Shown here: piece by piece, positions 8,881 to 19,056 of the stretch
Layout of the letters: every line of letters begins with the position of its first letter
How positions within the stretch are numbered: the stretch's first letter is position 1
DNA from: CAZTQN01 sp964615765
Lineage (GTDB): Bacteria; Planctomycetota; Phycisphaerae; Phycisphaerales; UBA1924
Reading direction: 5' to 3'
DNA: 64,000 nucleotides
NCBI GenBank assembly: GCA_964615765.1
Contig: CAZTQN010000006.1
Span: forward strand, 62,001 to 126,000
Position numbers and translations under genes: made by a program
The notes under the pieces: model-generated
Databases searched by the model: none
What the model was told of the DNA's origin: nothing
What the model saw: the letters and a program-made list of their open reading frames with translations, nothing else

Positions 8881-10692
8881 GTGGGCAAGGCACGCACGGC
8901 GCCGCGCCACGGCGCCCGCTGGTGGCAACTGATCCTCGCCGGACTGGCCCACGCCCTGCTCGCCGGCGCGTCGCTTCCGCCGCTTTCGGTCTGGCCCGCG
9001 GCTCTCCTCGCCGTCTGCCCGCTCGTGTGGGCCGGGTGCCACGCCAGCCTCCGCCCCGCGCGGGCCGCGATCCTCACGGGCCTGGGCGTGCTTCCCCTGT
9101 GGGCGCTGCAGCACCTGTGGATCATCGACATCACCGCCGCGGGCTACGGCCCGATGGCCGTCTACCTCACCATCTACCCCGCGCTGTTCGTCTGGCTCAT
9201 CGCCATGGCCCGGCGCGTGGATTGGCCGATCCCCATGAGCGTCGTCGCCGGCGTCGGCTGGGTGGGGATCGAGGTCCTCCGCGCCGATGTCGTGCTCACG
9301 GGCTACGCCTTCGCGCTGCTGGGTCATCCGCTGATCGAGATCGCGGCCCTGGCCATGCCCGCCGCCCTGCTCGGCGCGCCGATCATCTCCATGCTCGCCG
9401 CCTCGCTCTCCGGTAGCGTCGCCGACGCCGCCGGCTGGTCCGGGCTGAGCCGTCGTACGGGCGGCATCGGGGCCGCGGCGTGCGTGCTCATCTGGACCGC
9501 CTTGAGCACGCTCGGCACACTGACCTCCCGCCCGGGTGAGACCTTCGCCTACCGCGTCGCCGTCGTGCAGAGCAACGTCCCGCAGGACAACAAGGTCGCC
9601 TGGACCATGGAGCAGCGCCTGAGCGACTTCCGCACGCTGGTGCAGATGACGCGCCAGGCCGCCTCCGCCAGCCCGCAGCCCGACCTCATCCTCTGGCCCG
9701 AGACCATGTTCCCCGGGCAGGCCCTGAACACCGGCGCCATCGCCGCCCAGCGCGACGCCGGGCTTTTCTACCGCGTCGAAGACTCCATCTTCCCCGGCGG
9801 GCGCCTCCCCGCGACCTACTTCGCCGACGAACTGCTCAGCCTGCAGGCCGGGCTCAACATCCCGATGCTCGTCGGCTCGATCGCGATCGACGGCCTGCGG
9901 TACCGCGAAGACGCCGGCCGCATCATCGACGACTACGACGCCAAGTACAACAGCGTGCTGCTCCTCTCGGGCGTGGGCCTGCCGCCGACGTTCGTCGGGC
10001 CCGTCGCGCCGCTCTACCCCGGCCCGCTCACACCGGGCGAACAGGCCCGCTACGACAAGGTCGACCTGACGCCCTTCGGCGAGGTGATCCCCTACCTGTG
10101 GCGCTGGCCGCAGGCTCAGGCCGCCGTGCTGGACCTCGGCGCCCAGGGCATGAGTTTCGACCTCCGCTTTGGCGCGACCGTCGGCCCGATGCCCGTGCCG
10201 GTCCCGTCGATCATCGGCGAATCCCGCCCCACACGCATCCGCGTCGCCGCGCCGATCTGCTTTGAAGTCACGCGGGGCGATCACGTCCGCCAACTCAGCC
10301 GAGGCGAGCCCGACGGGCCGGCCGGGCTGATCGTCAATCTCAGCAATGACGGGTGGTTCGGCGACTTCAACCACGGTCGCGAGAAGCACCTGCTCGCCGC
10401 CCGCTGGCGCTGCGTTGAACTGGGCCTGCCCATGGTCCGCGCCGTCAACACCGGTATCTCCGCCATCATCGATGCGCGCGGGCGCGTGCAGGTCGCCGGC
10501 CCCGCCGCCCCCGGCGGCCCGTCCCGTGTCGAGGGCGTCATGCCCGGCGTCGTCCGCGTCGAGACCGACCCCGGACGCACCGTGTTCGCGCGTATCGGCA
10601 TGCTCCCCTGGCTCATCGTCAGCGGGCTGACGCTGCTGGCCTTCCCCGTGCTGCTGATCCGCCGGCGCGCGCTGGCCCGCCTCGGCGGCTAG
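8881..10692 (+). CDS. lnt: Apolipoprotein N-acyltransferase-like protein
   Basis: Lnt adds the third acyl chain to lipoproteins in the inner membrane. Residues 1-215 hold about six to seven hydrophobic segments. The following carbon-nitrogen hydrolase domain has the expected triad: Glu274 in WPETMFPG, Lys393 in DKVDLTPFGE and Cys460 in APICFEV. At 603 residues it is longer than E. coli Lnt (512) because of an insertion of roughly 60 residues between Glu and Lys. The start is GTG 8881, supported by AGGAG eight bases upstream. Together with lgt (3351) it indicates a full lipoprotein-maturation route, though some distant Lnt homologues act on other lipids. Confidence 0.85.
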   Translation: MGKARTAPRHGARWWQLILAGLAHALLAGASLPPLSVWPAALLAVCPLVWAGCHASLRPARAAILTGLGVLPLWALQHLWIIDITAAGYGPMAVYLTIYPALFVWLIAMARRVDWPIPMSVVAGVGWVGIEVLRADVVLTGYAFALLGHPLIEIAALAMPAALLGAPIISMLAASLSGSVADAAGWSGLSRRTGGIGAAACVLIWTALSTLGTLTSRPGETFAYRVAVVQSNVPQDNKVAWTMEQRLSDFRTLVQMTRQAASASPQPDLILWPETMFPGQALNTGAIAAQRDAGLFYRVEDSIFPGGRLPATYFADELLSLQAGLNIPMLVGSIAIDGLRYREDAGRIIDDYDAKYNSVLLLSGVGLPPTFVGPVAPLYPGPLTPGEQARYDKVDLTPFGEVIPYLWRWPQAQAAVLDLGAQGMSFDLRFGATVGPMPVPVPSIIGESRPTRIRVAAPICFEVTRGDHVRQLSRGEPDGPAGLIVNLSNDGWFGDFNHGREKHLLAARWRCVELGLPMVRAVNTGISAIIDARGRVQVAGPAAPGGPSRVEGVMPGVVRVETDPGRTVFARIGMLPWLIVSGLTLLAFPVLLIRRRALARLGG

Positions 10693-10760
10693 CCTCGCTC
10701 GGCTTCATCACGCACCCGTCGCGCCGCCGCCCAGGTCCGCGCGATCAATCGGAGATCGGC

Positions 10761-12056
10761 ATGACCGCACGCCCGATCCGTGTCTGCCTCGCCGCGTTCA
10801 CCATCACCGGCGCTGCCGGCGCCGCCGCGATGCTCACCGCCTGCGCCGACAACGGGCAGGCGAGCACCGGCTGGCGATTCGGCCCGGCCGAGCGTCCGCC
10901 GCGCGCCTCCCGCGCCGCCGCTCGCGTTGATTCAACGGACGCCGCCGACCTCGTCTCCGCCGACCCAGCCTCCGCCGGCCCTGCCCGCGGCGGCCTGGTC
11001 AACGCGGGCGAGCCCGGCGACGTCGGCGTCGTGGCTCAGGCCGAGCCCGCTCCCACGCCGCGCTCGAACACCACCGACCGCGCTCCGCAGCGGGCCGCGG
11101 CCGACGCGATCGATCGAGCCGCGCCGATGTCCTCTGTCGAAAAGACCGCGCTGCGCGAGCGGGCCCTGGCCCTGCTCACCGACGTCGCGTCGTCCGGCTC
11201 CCCAGAAGAACGCGCCAACGCCCTCGAAGCCCTCGCACGCACGCCGACACGCCTGACCGGACTGCTCGAGCCCGCGCTGCGCTCGGAGAGCTCGGGCCTG
11301 CGCTCGGTGGCGGCGAGCGTTGTCGGCCGCGCCCGCGTGCGCGGCGTCGAAGAACTCCTCCGCCCGCTCACGCGCGACACGTCGCCGTTCGTCCGCGCCT
11401 CGGCCCTGTTCGCGCTCAAACGCACCGACGCGCAGGCCGACCTCACGCCTCTGGCCGACATGCTCTTCGATACCGACCCGCGCGTCCGCGCCCACGCGGC
11501 GTTCACGCTGGGCGAGATTGGCGACCGCTCGGCCCTGGGGCTGCTCCGCGAGGCGGCCGCCTCCACCATGCCGCGGGCCGCGCCGGCCGCCGTCCGACTG
11601 ATGGACCTGCAGATCGCCGAGGCCCGTGTCAAACTGGGGGATGACGAAGCCCTCGCCGACCTCCGCGCCGCGCTGTTCCCGGCCCGCCCGGAGGATCTCG
11701 AGGCCGCCGCCCTGGCCGCCCAGATCGTCGGCGAAGTCCGCGACATGGGTTCGGTGAGCCAGTTGATCAACCTGACCCAGCCCGCGCCGGACGGTGGGGG
11801 GGCGATGCCGGCGGAGATCCGCCTCGCCGCCGCCGCCGCCCTGGCCAAGCTCGATCGGCAACCCCGCAACGCGGCGGGGCTGGCCCGGGAGTACATCAAC
11901 AACCCGGGCGAGGCCATCCGCGCCCAGGCCGCCCTGGTCATGGGCTATAGCAAGGAACAGCGCATGCTGACGCCCTTGGCGGACCTGCTGGGCGACTCGT
12001 CGGGGCGTGTCCGCGTCGCCGCGGCGGCCGCCATTGTCCGCCTGACCGCCCGCTGA
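10761..12056 (+). CDS. HEAT-repeat lipoprotein
   Basis: The N-terminus is a lipoprotein signal ending in the lipobox LTAC (Cys at about 28). A low-complexity Ala/Pro/Arg-rich linker follows to about residue 120. The rest is a run of helical HEAT/PBS-lyase-like repeats, such as FVRASALFALKRT, RVRAHAAFTLGEIGD and RVRVAAAAAIVRL, each about 30 residues. Such proteins are protein-binding scaffolds; no catalytic motif is visible. GGAG precedes the ATG. It follows the Lnt gene on the same strand after about 70 bases and is presumably anchored to a membrane facing the periplasm. Its partner is unknown. Confidence 0.8.
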   Translation: MTARPIRVCLAAFTITGAAGAAAMLTACADNGQASTGWRFGPAERPPRASRAAARVDSTDAADLVSADPASAGPARGGLVNAGEPGDVGVVAQAEPAPTPRSNTTDRAPQRAAADAIDRAAPMSSVEKTALRERALALLTDVASSGSPEERANALEALARTPTRLTGLLEPALRSESSGLRSVAASVVGRARVRGVEELLRPLTRDTSPFVRASALFALKRTDAQADLTPLADMLFDTDPRVRAHAAFTLGEIGDRSALGLLREAAASTMPRAAPAAVRLMDLQIAEARVKLGDDEALADLRAALFPARPEDLEAAALAAQIVGEVRDMGSVSQLINLTQPAPDGGGAMPAEIRLAAAAALAKLDRQPRNAAGLAREYINNPGEAIRAQAALVMGYSKEQRMLTPLADLLGDSSGRVRVAAAAAIVRLTAR

Positions 12057-12387
12057 CCCCACTTTTCGGCCCCCACGCCCGAGCCGACGTTTGACACGCG
12101 TTGGGGGGAGCGTGTATCACTACGCCCCCCGCGGCGATCCCCGATCGCGGCGGGACGGGGGCCTGTCCGGGTCCGGGCGAACCGGGCGCGGTCGGCGTGC
12201 GGATAACCTCAGCCTGTTGCGGGCCCACACAGGGCCAGCCACAAGCCAAGCCACACGCCACGTCACAGGTTCAGTTCACAGGTCTCGTTCACAGGCCCAG
12301 TTCACAAGCTCAGTCATACGCCCTGCCTCAAGCCTCGCTCGCCAGAGCCACCCACCCAGCGTCAAGTCACCCAGCAAGGAGCGGACG
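12057..12387 (+). promoter_or_regulatory. Leader with promoter-like site and 13-bp direct repeats
   Basis: This 331-base stretch has no convincing gene. A TTGACA hexamer at 12091-12096 is followed 18 bases later by TATCAC (12115-12120), a plausible sigma-70 promoter for the gene at 12388. Inside the resulting leader of roughly 260 bases lie four imperfect copies of GTTCACAGGYYCA (12262-12312), and a fifth, weaker match follows. The repeats could bind a regulator or arise from slippage; sequence alone does not say. Confidence 0.4.
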
Positions 12388-13257
12388 GTGCACGTCGTAA
12401 CCAAGATTCTCATCGTGTTCTGCGCGGTCTTCTGCCTGGTGCTGTCGGCCCTCTCGATCGCCTACGCCGGCAACGCCACCGCCCTGCGCGACAGCGTGAA
12501 GGGCCTGCAGGCCCGGGCCGCGGCGGCCGAGATCTCCGCCCAGAACGAGATCGCCCAGGCCTCGCAGGAAAAGACCGTGCAGGCCGAGCGTCTGCAGGCC
12601 CTGCAGAACGAGGTCGGCGCCCGCGCCAAGGAAGTCGCCGACCTCCAGGCCGAACGCACCAGCCTCCGCGCCGACTTCGACCGCGCCACCGCCGACGCCG
12701 CCTCGATCCGCAACCAGATCGCCCAGCTCGGCGCGACGGCGGACACGCAGGCCAAGCTGATCGACGCGTACCGCCAGGAAGTCGCCCAGCTCCGCGAAGC
12801 CAACCTCGCCGCCCAGAAGCGCGAGATCGAACTCGTCGACCGCGTCAACGAACTCGACGCCAGCCGCGAAGTCCTCGAGCAGAACGCCCGCGCTCTCAAG
12901 GAGCAGCTCGAAGAAACCAAGCTGCAGCTCTCGCAGGCCCAGCAGGGCGTGGCGGCGGGCTCCAGCCGCGTCGCCGACGCCACCCCGCGTGAGATCTCCG
13001 GCAGCCTCGTCCGTGCTCAGGTGACGGAAGTTTTCCGCAGCCCGACGGGCGAGACGATGGTGACCATCAGCGAAGGCGCCAGCCGCGGCATCCGCGAGAA
13101 CGCCCTCATGCACATGATCCGCGGGAGCGACCAGTTCGTCGGCAGCATCGTCATCACCGCCGTCGAAGCGAATCGCTCGGTCGGCCGCCTGAACACCTAC
13201 GGGCGCGACGTCGCCGCCCAGACCGGCGACCTGGTCCTCAGCCGCCTGTCCAACTGA
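12388..13257 (+). CDS. Membrane-anchored coiled-coil protein of unknown function
   Basis: The chosen start is GTG 12388, with AAGGAG seven bases upstream; the frame is open further back but reads as leader sequence. The 289-residue protein has one N-terminal hydrophobic segment (about residues 5-28). A long Ala/Gln/Glu-rich coiled coil follows (about 35-200), then a compact C-terminal domain (about 210-289) with EVFRSPTGETMVTIS and GASRGIRENALMHMIRG. The layout resembles MreC-type proteins (anchor, coiled coil, beta domain), but I cannot assign it to that family. It is followed 60 bases later by a tiny membrane protein and then by the tRNA-Asp gene. Confidence 0.75.
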   Translation: MHVVTKILIVFCAVFCLVLSALSIAYAGNATALRDSVKGLQARAAAAEISAQNEIAQASQEKTVQAERLQALQNEVGARAKEVADLQAERTSLRADFDRATADAASIRNQIAQLGATADTQAKLIDAYRQEVAQLREANLAAQKREIELVDRVNELDASREVLEQNARALKEQLEETKLQLSQAQQGVAAGSSRVADATPREISGSLVRAQVTEVFRSPTGETMVTISEGASRGIRENALMHMIRGSDQFVGSIVITAVEANRSVGRLNTYGRDVAAQTGDLVLSRLSN

Positions 13258-13317
13258 TCCGCCCCGGCCCTCCCCCGCCACGGCCCCCCGAAGCGGGAAG
13301 CCACAGGAGTCGTCCCC

Positions 13318-13545
13318 ATGAGCCAGTACGGGATGCAGATGCCGGGCAGCACGCTCCAACGCGGGCCCAGCCTCAACGTCTTCACCGGCCTCCTCGCCCT
13401 CGCCCTGGTCGCGCTCATCGCGGCCTGCGCCATCGTCTTCATCCAGGGCGCCAAGATCGGCCCCGACGGCAGCGCCTATCAGGTCCACCCGTTCGACGCC
13501 AACAACAAGACCTACGACATCAAGCTCAGCCAGGACCCGTCCTGA
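13318..13545 (+). CDS. Small single-pass membrane protein
   Basis: The 75-residue product has a polar, Met/Gln-rich N-terminus, one hydrophobic segment (about residues 21-45, rich in Leu/Ala/Ile) and a polar tail of about 30 residues. AGGAG precedes the ATG at a good distance. The family is unknown to me. It lies 60 bases after the coiled-coil anchor protein and may be co-transcribed with it and work at the same membrane site; that link is inference from position. Confidence 0.7.
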   Translation: MSQYGMQMPGSTLQRGPSLNVFTGLLALALVALIAACAIVFIQGAKIGPDGSAYQVHPFDANNKTYDIKLSQDPS

Positions 13546-13706
13546 GCCGAGCGGGCCAAGACCACGCAGGCCAACGTCCGAATCCACGACAACCGCTCAC
13601 AAGCGCTTCACAGACGCTTGACAGCGGCCGGAAACGGACTAGATTTCTCCCCCCGGCGATCGAAAGACCTCCGGGGACCAGACCGCCGGGACCAACCGGC
13701 CACGCT

Positions 13707-15107
<1,401 letters not shown>

Positions 15108-15124
<17 letters not shown>

Positions 15125-15437
15125 GGTTGTCCCCTTCGCGAGTCGATACGCGCTGCTTGCCGCCGCGGTTCGCCGGAGAATTGTACCGGGTGGTGTACTG
15201 CTCGGTCTGCTCCTGCATGAAGCGATCGAGTTCCGCACGCATAAAGCGGTTGAAGCGCCCGACGCGGCACGGGCGGATGCGGCCCTCCGCGACGAGATAC
15301 TCCAGCGACACCAGTGCGTCGCCGATGTCGCGGCCGTCTTCGGTGAGGCGGAGATACTCCGCGGCCTCCCGAGCGGTCATCAGCGCGGGTGCCGGTCTCG
15401 GCGGTTCTGACGGCAAGAACTCAATGCCCAGGTTCAT
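15108..15437 (-). CDS. xis: Excisionase / recombination directionality factor
   Basis: This 109-residue protein carries a winged-helix excisionase-type domain (about residues 18-75): MTAREAAEYLRLTEDG, then a segment ending RPCRVGRFNRFMRAELDRF, which resembles the MerR/AlpA-like helix-turn-helix of small excisionases. It lies directly upstream of int, overlaps it by 17 bases, and begins four bases inside the preceding gene (ATGA). Such proteins bend attachment-site DNA and favour excision. The position and coupling to int make this assignment likely. Confidence 0.78.
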
Positions 15438-15772
15438 GGCCTTCTTCCTCGCTTTCCGATCTCGTAGTGCTCGGCATGCTCACCCTCCCAACCATCGGAC
15501 GCCATGTTGAAATCGTCTCGCGCGTTGCCTCGCCGCTTGTCGAGGCGGGCCCTGATTTCCGCGATCTCGGCCATGATCCGCTGATCATTCTCAGTGCGGA
15601 GTTCTCGACGGATCGACTCACCTTGCGGGGTAGGCTCGAAGACGACCACGGGCTCGGAGAGTTGCTTTTCCAGGTCCGCGATCATCTGCTTGCTCACGGG
15701 GCCGTCCGGTGGTGTAGCGGACTGACCGTGTGCAGCAGCGTTGAAGGCATCGGTGACGTTGTCGTCGTTCAT
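15434..15772 (-). CDS. Small hypothetical protein in the int operon
   Basis: The protein is 112 residues from ATG 15772, which has AGGAG upstream; the open frame extends to 15802 without a better site. It is hydrophilic, predicted mostly helical (about residues 25-80, with many Glu/Arg), and has an acidic/His-containing C-terminus. I recognise no domain. It overlaps the excisionase start by four bases and the preceding small membrane protein's stop by four bases, so all are made from one message. It could be a regulatory or transfer accessory protein; the sequence does not say. Confidence 0.65.
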   Translation of the reverse strand: MNDDNVTDAFNAAAHGQSATPPDGPVSKQMIADLEKQLSEPVVVFEPTPQGESIRRELRTENDQRIMAEIAEIRARLDKRRGNARDDFNMASDGWEGEHAEHYEIGKRGRRP

Positions 15773-16011
15773 GGCACAATCTCCTGGCTTATGTGGGACC
15801 AAACAAACGCGGCTGCGTCTTGGGCGTGGTCCCAGACGGGTCTATCGAGGCGGACGAGCCGAACGCTCGGCAGGTCGCGATCGAGTGTGAAACGGGGAAT
15901 GCCGAACACCTGGATGAACACCGCGATCATCAGCACCGCGGCGACGAGGTTGCGGAACTGACGGACGTAGTGGCGGGCGTCGAGTTTGTGCAGCTCCGTT
16001 TGGGATGGCAT
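15769..16011 (-). CDS. Small membrane protein downstream of the coupling protein
   Basis: The 80-residue product has one hydrophobic segment (about residues 22-40), a basic N-terminal stretch and a C-terminal stretch with two Trp residues. It starts six bases after the coupling-protein stop and its own stop overlaps the next ATG by four bases. Tight coupling to the TraG-like gene suggests a membrane partner in DNA transfer, as small TrbJ/TraX-like proteins can be, but no homology is recognised. Confidence 0.6.
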   Translation of the reverse strand: MPSQTELHKLDARHYVRQFRNLVAAVLMIAVFIQVFGIPRFTLDRDLPSVRLVRLDRPVWDHAQDAAAFVWSHISQEIVP

Positions 16012-16017
16012 TGCAGA

Positions 16018-17718
16018 CTACTCCTGTCCTGAAGCGTGTTCTCCAGGCGTACTTCGGCTGTAGTAGGGATTGGGGTCGCACCAACCGCTCCAGCGGCGGC
16101 GCGATCGATAGTCAACTTTCTGTGCTCGAATGGGTGGCGCGTTCTTGAAGAAGATGAGTTGCTCGTTGGCGCCCATCATCCGAATCTCTTCGGGGAGGAG
16201 GAGTGACCGCTTGGTTCGAGAATGGCCGAACGAGAGATCCGCATGGCTGATCGCGCCAGCCATGCCCGGCCGGACATTCTGGTTGATGTCCTCAACTGTC
16301 GCGTATCCAGCCATCTCCGAAAGCAGCTTGGTGGTCTCGTGCTCCGTGACGTTGAACGCCTGGATCACGCCACAAAGTCCGGCGATGTCGCGCCATCCAT
16401 CCTCGCCGTAAATCCGACGGATCTGTGAGACCTGCTGGATGATGCCGTGGATGCGGACCCCCTGGGAGCGATAGAGGGCCATAGCTCGGATCAGGGGGAG
16501 TGCGCCTAGGTTGGCGAGCTCGTCGACCAGGAACGTCACGCGACGGTTGGTCCGGTCCCGGCCGACCAGTTCGAAGGCGGAGGACAGCACGAGGTTCATC
16601 CACGCCGCGTGTGTGGTGCCGCGATCGCTGGGAAGAATGATGTAGACCGTGGTCGGGCGGTCCTTGATGCGCTCGAAGTTGAAGCCGTTCTGCACGCTGA
16701 CATGCCGGGCCAACGGCCCGTAGCTGTCGTAGATGCGGACTGCTTTGATCGCGGATGCGTGCGCCCCTTCGAACTGCTCCGGAGCGTTCGCCAGGGTGCC
16801 AAGCAGCCTGCCGCCGGCCTCGGCGAGAGCGCCTCCAAACGCCGTCGAGGCAGCCATTTCGGCCAGTTGGGACGCGAAGGCCTTCGGCATCGCCATCAAC
16901 CATCGGCGAAGTTCCGGCAGTGTCGGCTGCTGTGGTCGGCGCAGCAGATCGAGCAGCGCGGCAGAAATGATCTGCTGGCCCGCGTCAATAAAGAACTCGC
17001 TTTTGGCATCCGCCTTCGGCGGCATCGGCAACAGCATGGACGCGAGTAACTCGCAGTCGTCCTTGGCGCTATCACCGCGACGAAGGAGGATGCACGGGTT
17101 GTAACCGTCATCGGGAAGCGAAAGGCCGAGCTCTTCGTTCAATGAGACGCTGTATGGATTCAGAAGTACGACATGGCGTTTGAGAACGTCGCGTACATAG
17201 CGAACAGTAACGGCCGAGATTTCTCCCTTCGTATCGATGATCACTTGACCGGGATCATCGTTCAAGATCACGTTAGGAATAACGACACTGGTGGTCTTGC
17301 CCGAACCCGCGGGTCCGATGGTGAGCACGTGGGTTTCGCCACCGTAGTAGAGGTCTCGGTACCGCCCGAGACCGCGGCGATAGCGTCCCAGGAAGATGCC
17401 ACGCGATCCAGTGAGCTTGCATTTCCGAAGATCGCGATACGTCGCAAGTCGAGCCCCGCCGTGCGTGTCGGAAGCGTCGGCTCGCTGCCTCGCGAAGCGG
17501 CGCCGATCACGCCGAATGTCGGAGTCGTTGAGAGCCCTGATCACGAATCGACCACCTAGCCAGGCCGCAGCAACGGTGCCGATTGTGGCAAGCGAAGCGG
17601 TATGCGACGCTGTCGTGCCGGCGAAGGCCTGGAGCTTGACCGCTCCCCACCAGCCGAGGACGGCCAAGATCCAGAAGAAGAAGGGGGGGAATTTGAGATG
17701 GTGCGTTGTGGCTTGCAT
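16018..17718 (-). CDS. Type IV secretion coupling protein (TraG/VirD4 family)
   Basis: The coupling protein brings relaxase-bound DNA to a conjugation channel and is an inner-membrane ATPase. Two N-terminal hydrophobic segments (about 10-30 and 42-60) precede the ATPase domain, with Walker A GPAGSGKTT at 135-143 and Walker B FLVDELANLG further on. A VirD4-like DSYG region and SQIRRIYG are also present. At 566 residues it is of normal length. ATG 17718 is used because it is followed directly by the first hydrophobic segment. No VirB4/VirB pore genes are nearby, so the protein probably works with a channel supplied in trans. Confidence 0.9.
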   Translation of the reverse strand: MQATTHHLKFPPFFFWILAVLGWWGAVKLQAFAGTTASHTASLATIGTVAAAWLGGRFVIRALNDSDIRRDRRRFARQRADASDTHGGARLATYRDLRKCKLTGSRGIFLGRYRRGLGRYRDLYYGGETHVLTIGPAGSGKTTSVVIPNVILNDDPGQVIIDTKGEISAVTVRYVRDVLKRHVVLLNPYSVSLNEELGLSLPDDGYNPCILLRRGDSAKDDCELLASMLLPMPPKADAKSEFFIDAGQQIISAALLDLLRRPQQPTLPELRRWLMAMPKAFASQLAEMAASTAFGGALAEAGGRLLGTLANAPEQFEGAHASAIKAVRIYDSYGPLARHVSVQNGFNFERIKDRPTTVYIILPSDRGTTHAAWMNLVLSSAFELVGRDRTNRRVTFLVDELANLGALPLIRAMALYRSQGVRIHGIIQQVSQIRRIYGEDGWRDIAGLCGVIQAFNVTEHETTKLLSEMAGYATVEDINQNVRPGMAGAISHADLSFGHSRTKRSLLLPEEIRMMGANEQLIFFKNAPPIRAQKVDYRSRRRWSGWCDPNPYYSRSTPGEHASGQE

Positions 17719-17752
17719 GAGGCACCTCAACTGGGCAGAACAATCACAGGGC

Positions 17753-19045
17753 TCAAGGTGTGAGAGGCGAGAGGTAGCGATCCAGATCGATCCGGACCCA
17801 CGCCCCGCTTCGGTCCCGCTGGTCGCGGCCACCCGCACTATCACCGGCGCCGGAGGAAAACATGAACGGCACGTCGATGGTGCGGTCATCGATACGGAGC
17901 CGGACGAGCCCGTCTACTCGCGCGCCGCTGTTGCGATAGAGGTTGACGTAGCACGAGAGGTGTCCCACCGAGCCTCTCCGGAGTTCGACTGCCTCCCACG
18001 AGGCGGTCCAGTTCGTCTCGTTTCGATTTCCTGATCGCAGCACATCGCGGAGTAACCGACCTTCCGGAGATTGGCTGGCGCTGAAATTGAGTTCCGCTTT
18101 GTCGGGAGCCGGACGGACCCATAGGTCACAATCAGCCTGGCCATCGGCAGAGGTCCACACGGCGTGAACCGTCACGACGCCGGTCACGGGAGTGGTCGCA
18201 ACCGAACTCGCGACGGTTGCCAAGTCAGCCACGGCGGCCGGCGTACTTGTCGGGAGGGCGTTAGCCTGCGCTTGGCGCACCTGAAGGACCCCGACACTCG
18301 TGGCGGTCCGATCGATGACATCGTTCGTGACCGGTGTAGTGTTCGCTCGAACTGCGCTCTCGATGGCGACGTTGGGAGTCGCTTGGCATGAGACTAGTGT
18401 TGCGCCGAGCTCCTCATACCAGACCTTCCACCATCGCACCATGGCTCGCCGTTCGAGCGTCCCGCAGTCGTCATCGAAGTAGCACCAATCAATCCAGACG
18501 TTTGAGAGCGAGCCCTTGCGATCGGCAGTGCCGAATGGGTGCTCGTGGCCGGAACGCAGAGCGCATGCATCGCTTGGATACATCCCCGCGCCAAACGTCG
18601 CCCCGATGTCACGACCGTCGGTGTGGCTGGTCGGTCCAAAAACCAGGACGCGCAGCGGCCGTTCATCCGCTCGCAGCCCCGAAAGCACAGAGGTCGCGAA
18701 GGCCGGTATGTTCAGAGGACGCGCGGAACCGTTCTGCTCGCTTTGGGAGAAGTACTGCCGAAGAGCAACGAGTTCTCGCCGCGCGGCGTTCAGCACCGCC
18801 CTCGGCGGACCATCGGAGCGGACGATGGTGCAGACTCGCCTTTGCGAACCTCCGTCGTAGGCGTGGATGGAGTCGCCGGCGTTGGCCTTCAGCAGCAAGT
18901 TCTGGGTGCTTCCGAAGAACGAAACCAACTCGGCCTCGTTCATACCACGAGCCGCCACGACGGCGTAGACCTGCTCCGCCAGCGCAGGCGTGGTGGGATA
19001 AAGGGAAAGCAACGCGATCAACAGGCTCAAGCAGGTGCGAAGCAT
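17753..19045 (-). CDS. Exported protein of unknown function, coupling-protein operon
   Basis: The 430-residue protein begins with a clear signal peptide (hydrophobic residues 4-22, cleavage after ALAE or nearby), so it is periplasmic or secreted. The N-terminal half (about 25-230) contains LRVLVFGPTSHTDGRD and several Cys and Trp residues. The C-terminal half (about 300-420) looks like a beta-rich domain, with AVWTSADGQADCDLWVRP. I do not recognise a family. It lies 34 bases upstream of the TraG-like gene and 11 bases after a multi-pass membrane protein. A role in the transfer apparatus or envelope contact is inferred from operon position only. Confidence 0.68.
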   Translation of the reverse strand: MLRTCLSLLIALLSLYPTTPALAEQVYAVVAARGMNEAELVSFFGSTQNLLLKANAGDSIHAYDGGSQRRVCTIVRSDGPPRAVLNAARRELVALRQYFSQSEQNGSARPLNIPAFATSVLSGLRADERPLRVLVFGPTSHTDGRDIGATFGAGMYPSDACALRSGHEHPFGTADRKGSLSNVWIDWCYFDDDCGTLERRAMVRWWKVWYEELGATLVSCQATPNVAIESAVRANTTPVTNDVIDRTATSVGVLQVRQAQANALPTSTPAAVADLATVASSVATTPVTGVVTVHAVWTSADGQADCDLWVRPAPDKAELNFSASQSPEGRLLRDVLRSGNRNETNWTASWEAVELRRGSVGHLSCYVNLYRNSGARVDGLVRLRIDDRTIDVPFMFSSGAGDSAGGRDQRDRSGAWVRIDLDRYLSPLTP

Positions 19046-19056
19046 GGTGTTTCCGT

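Noticed and set aside
6531..9134. 867-residue minus-strand ORF opposite rpe, the phosphatase gene and accD
   Set aside because: Low-complexity Arg/Gly/Ala composition and full overlap with genes having clear motifs. It is a high-GC shadow frame.
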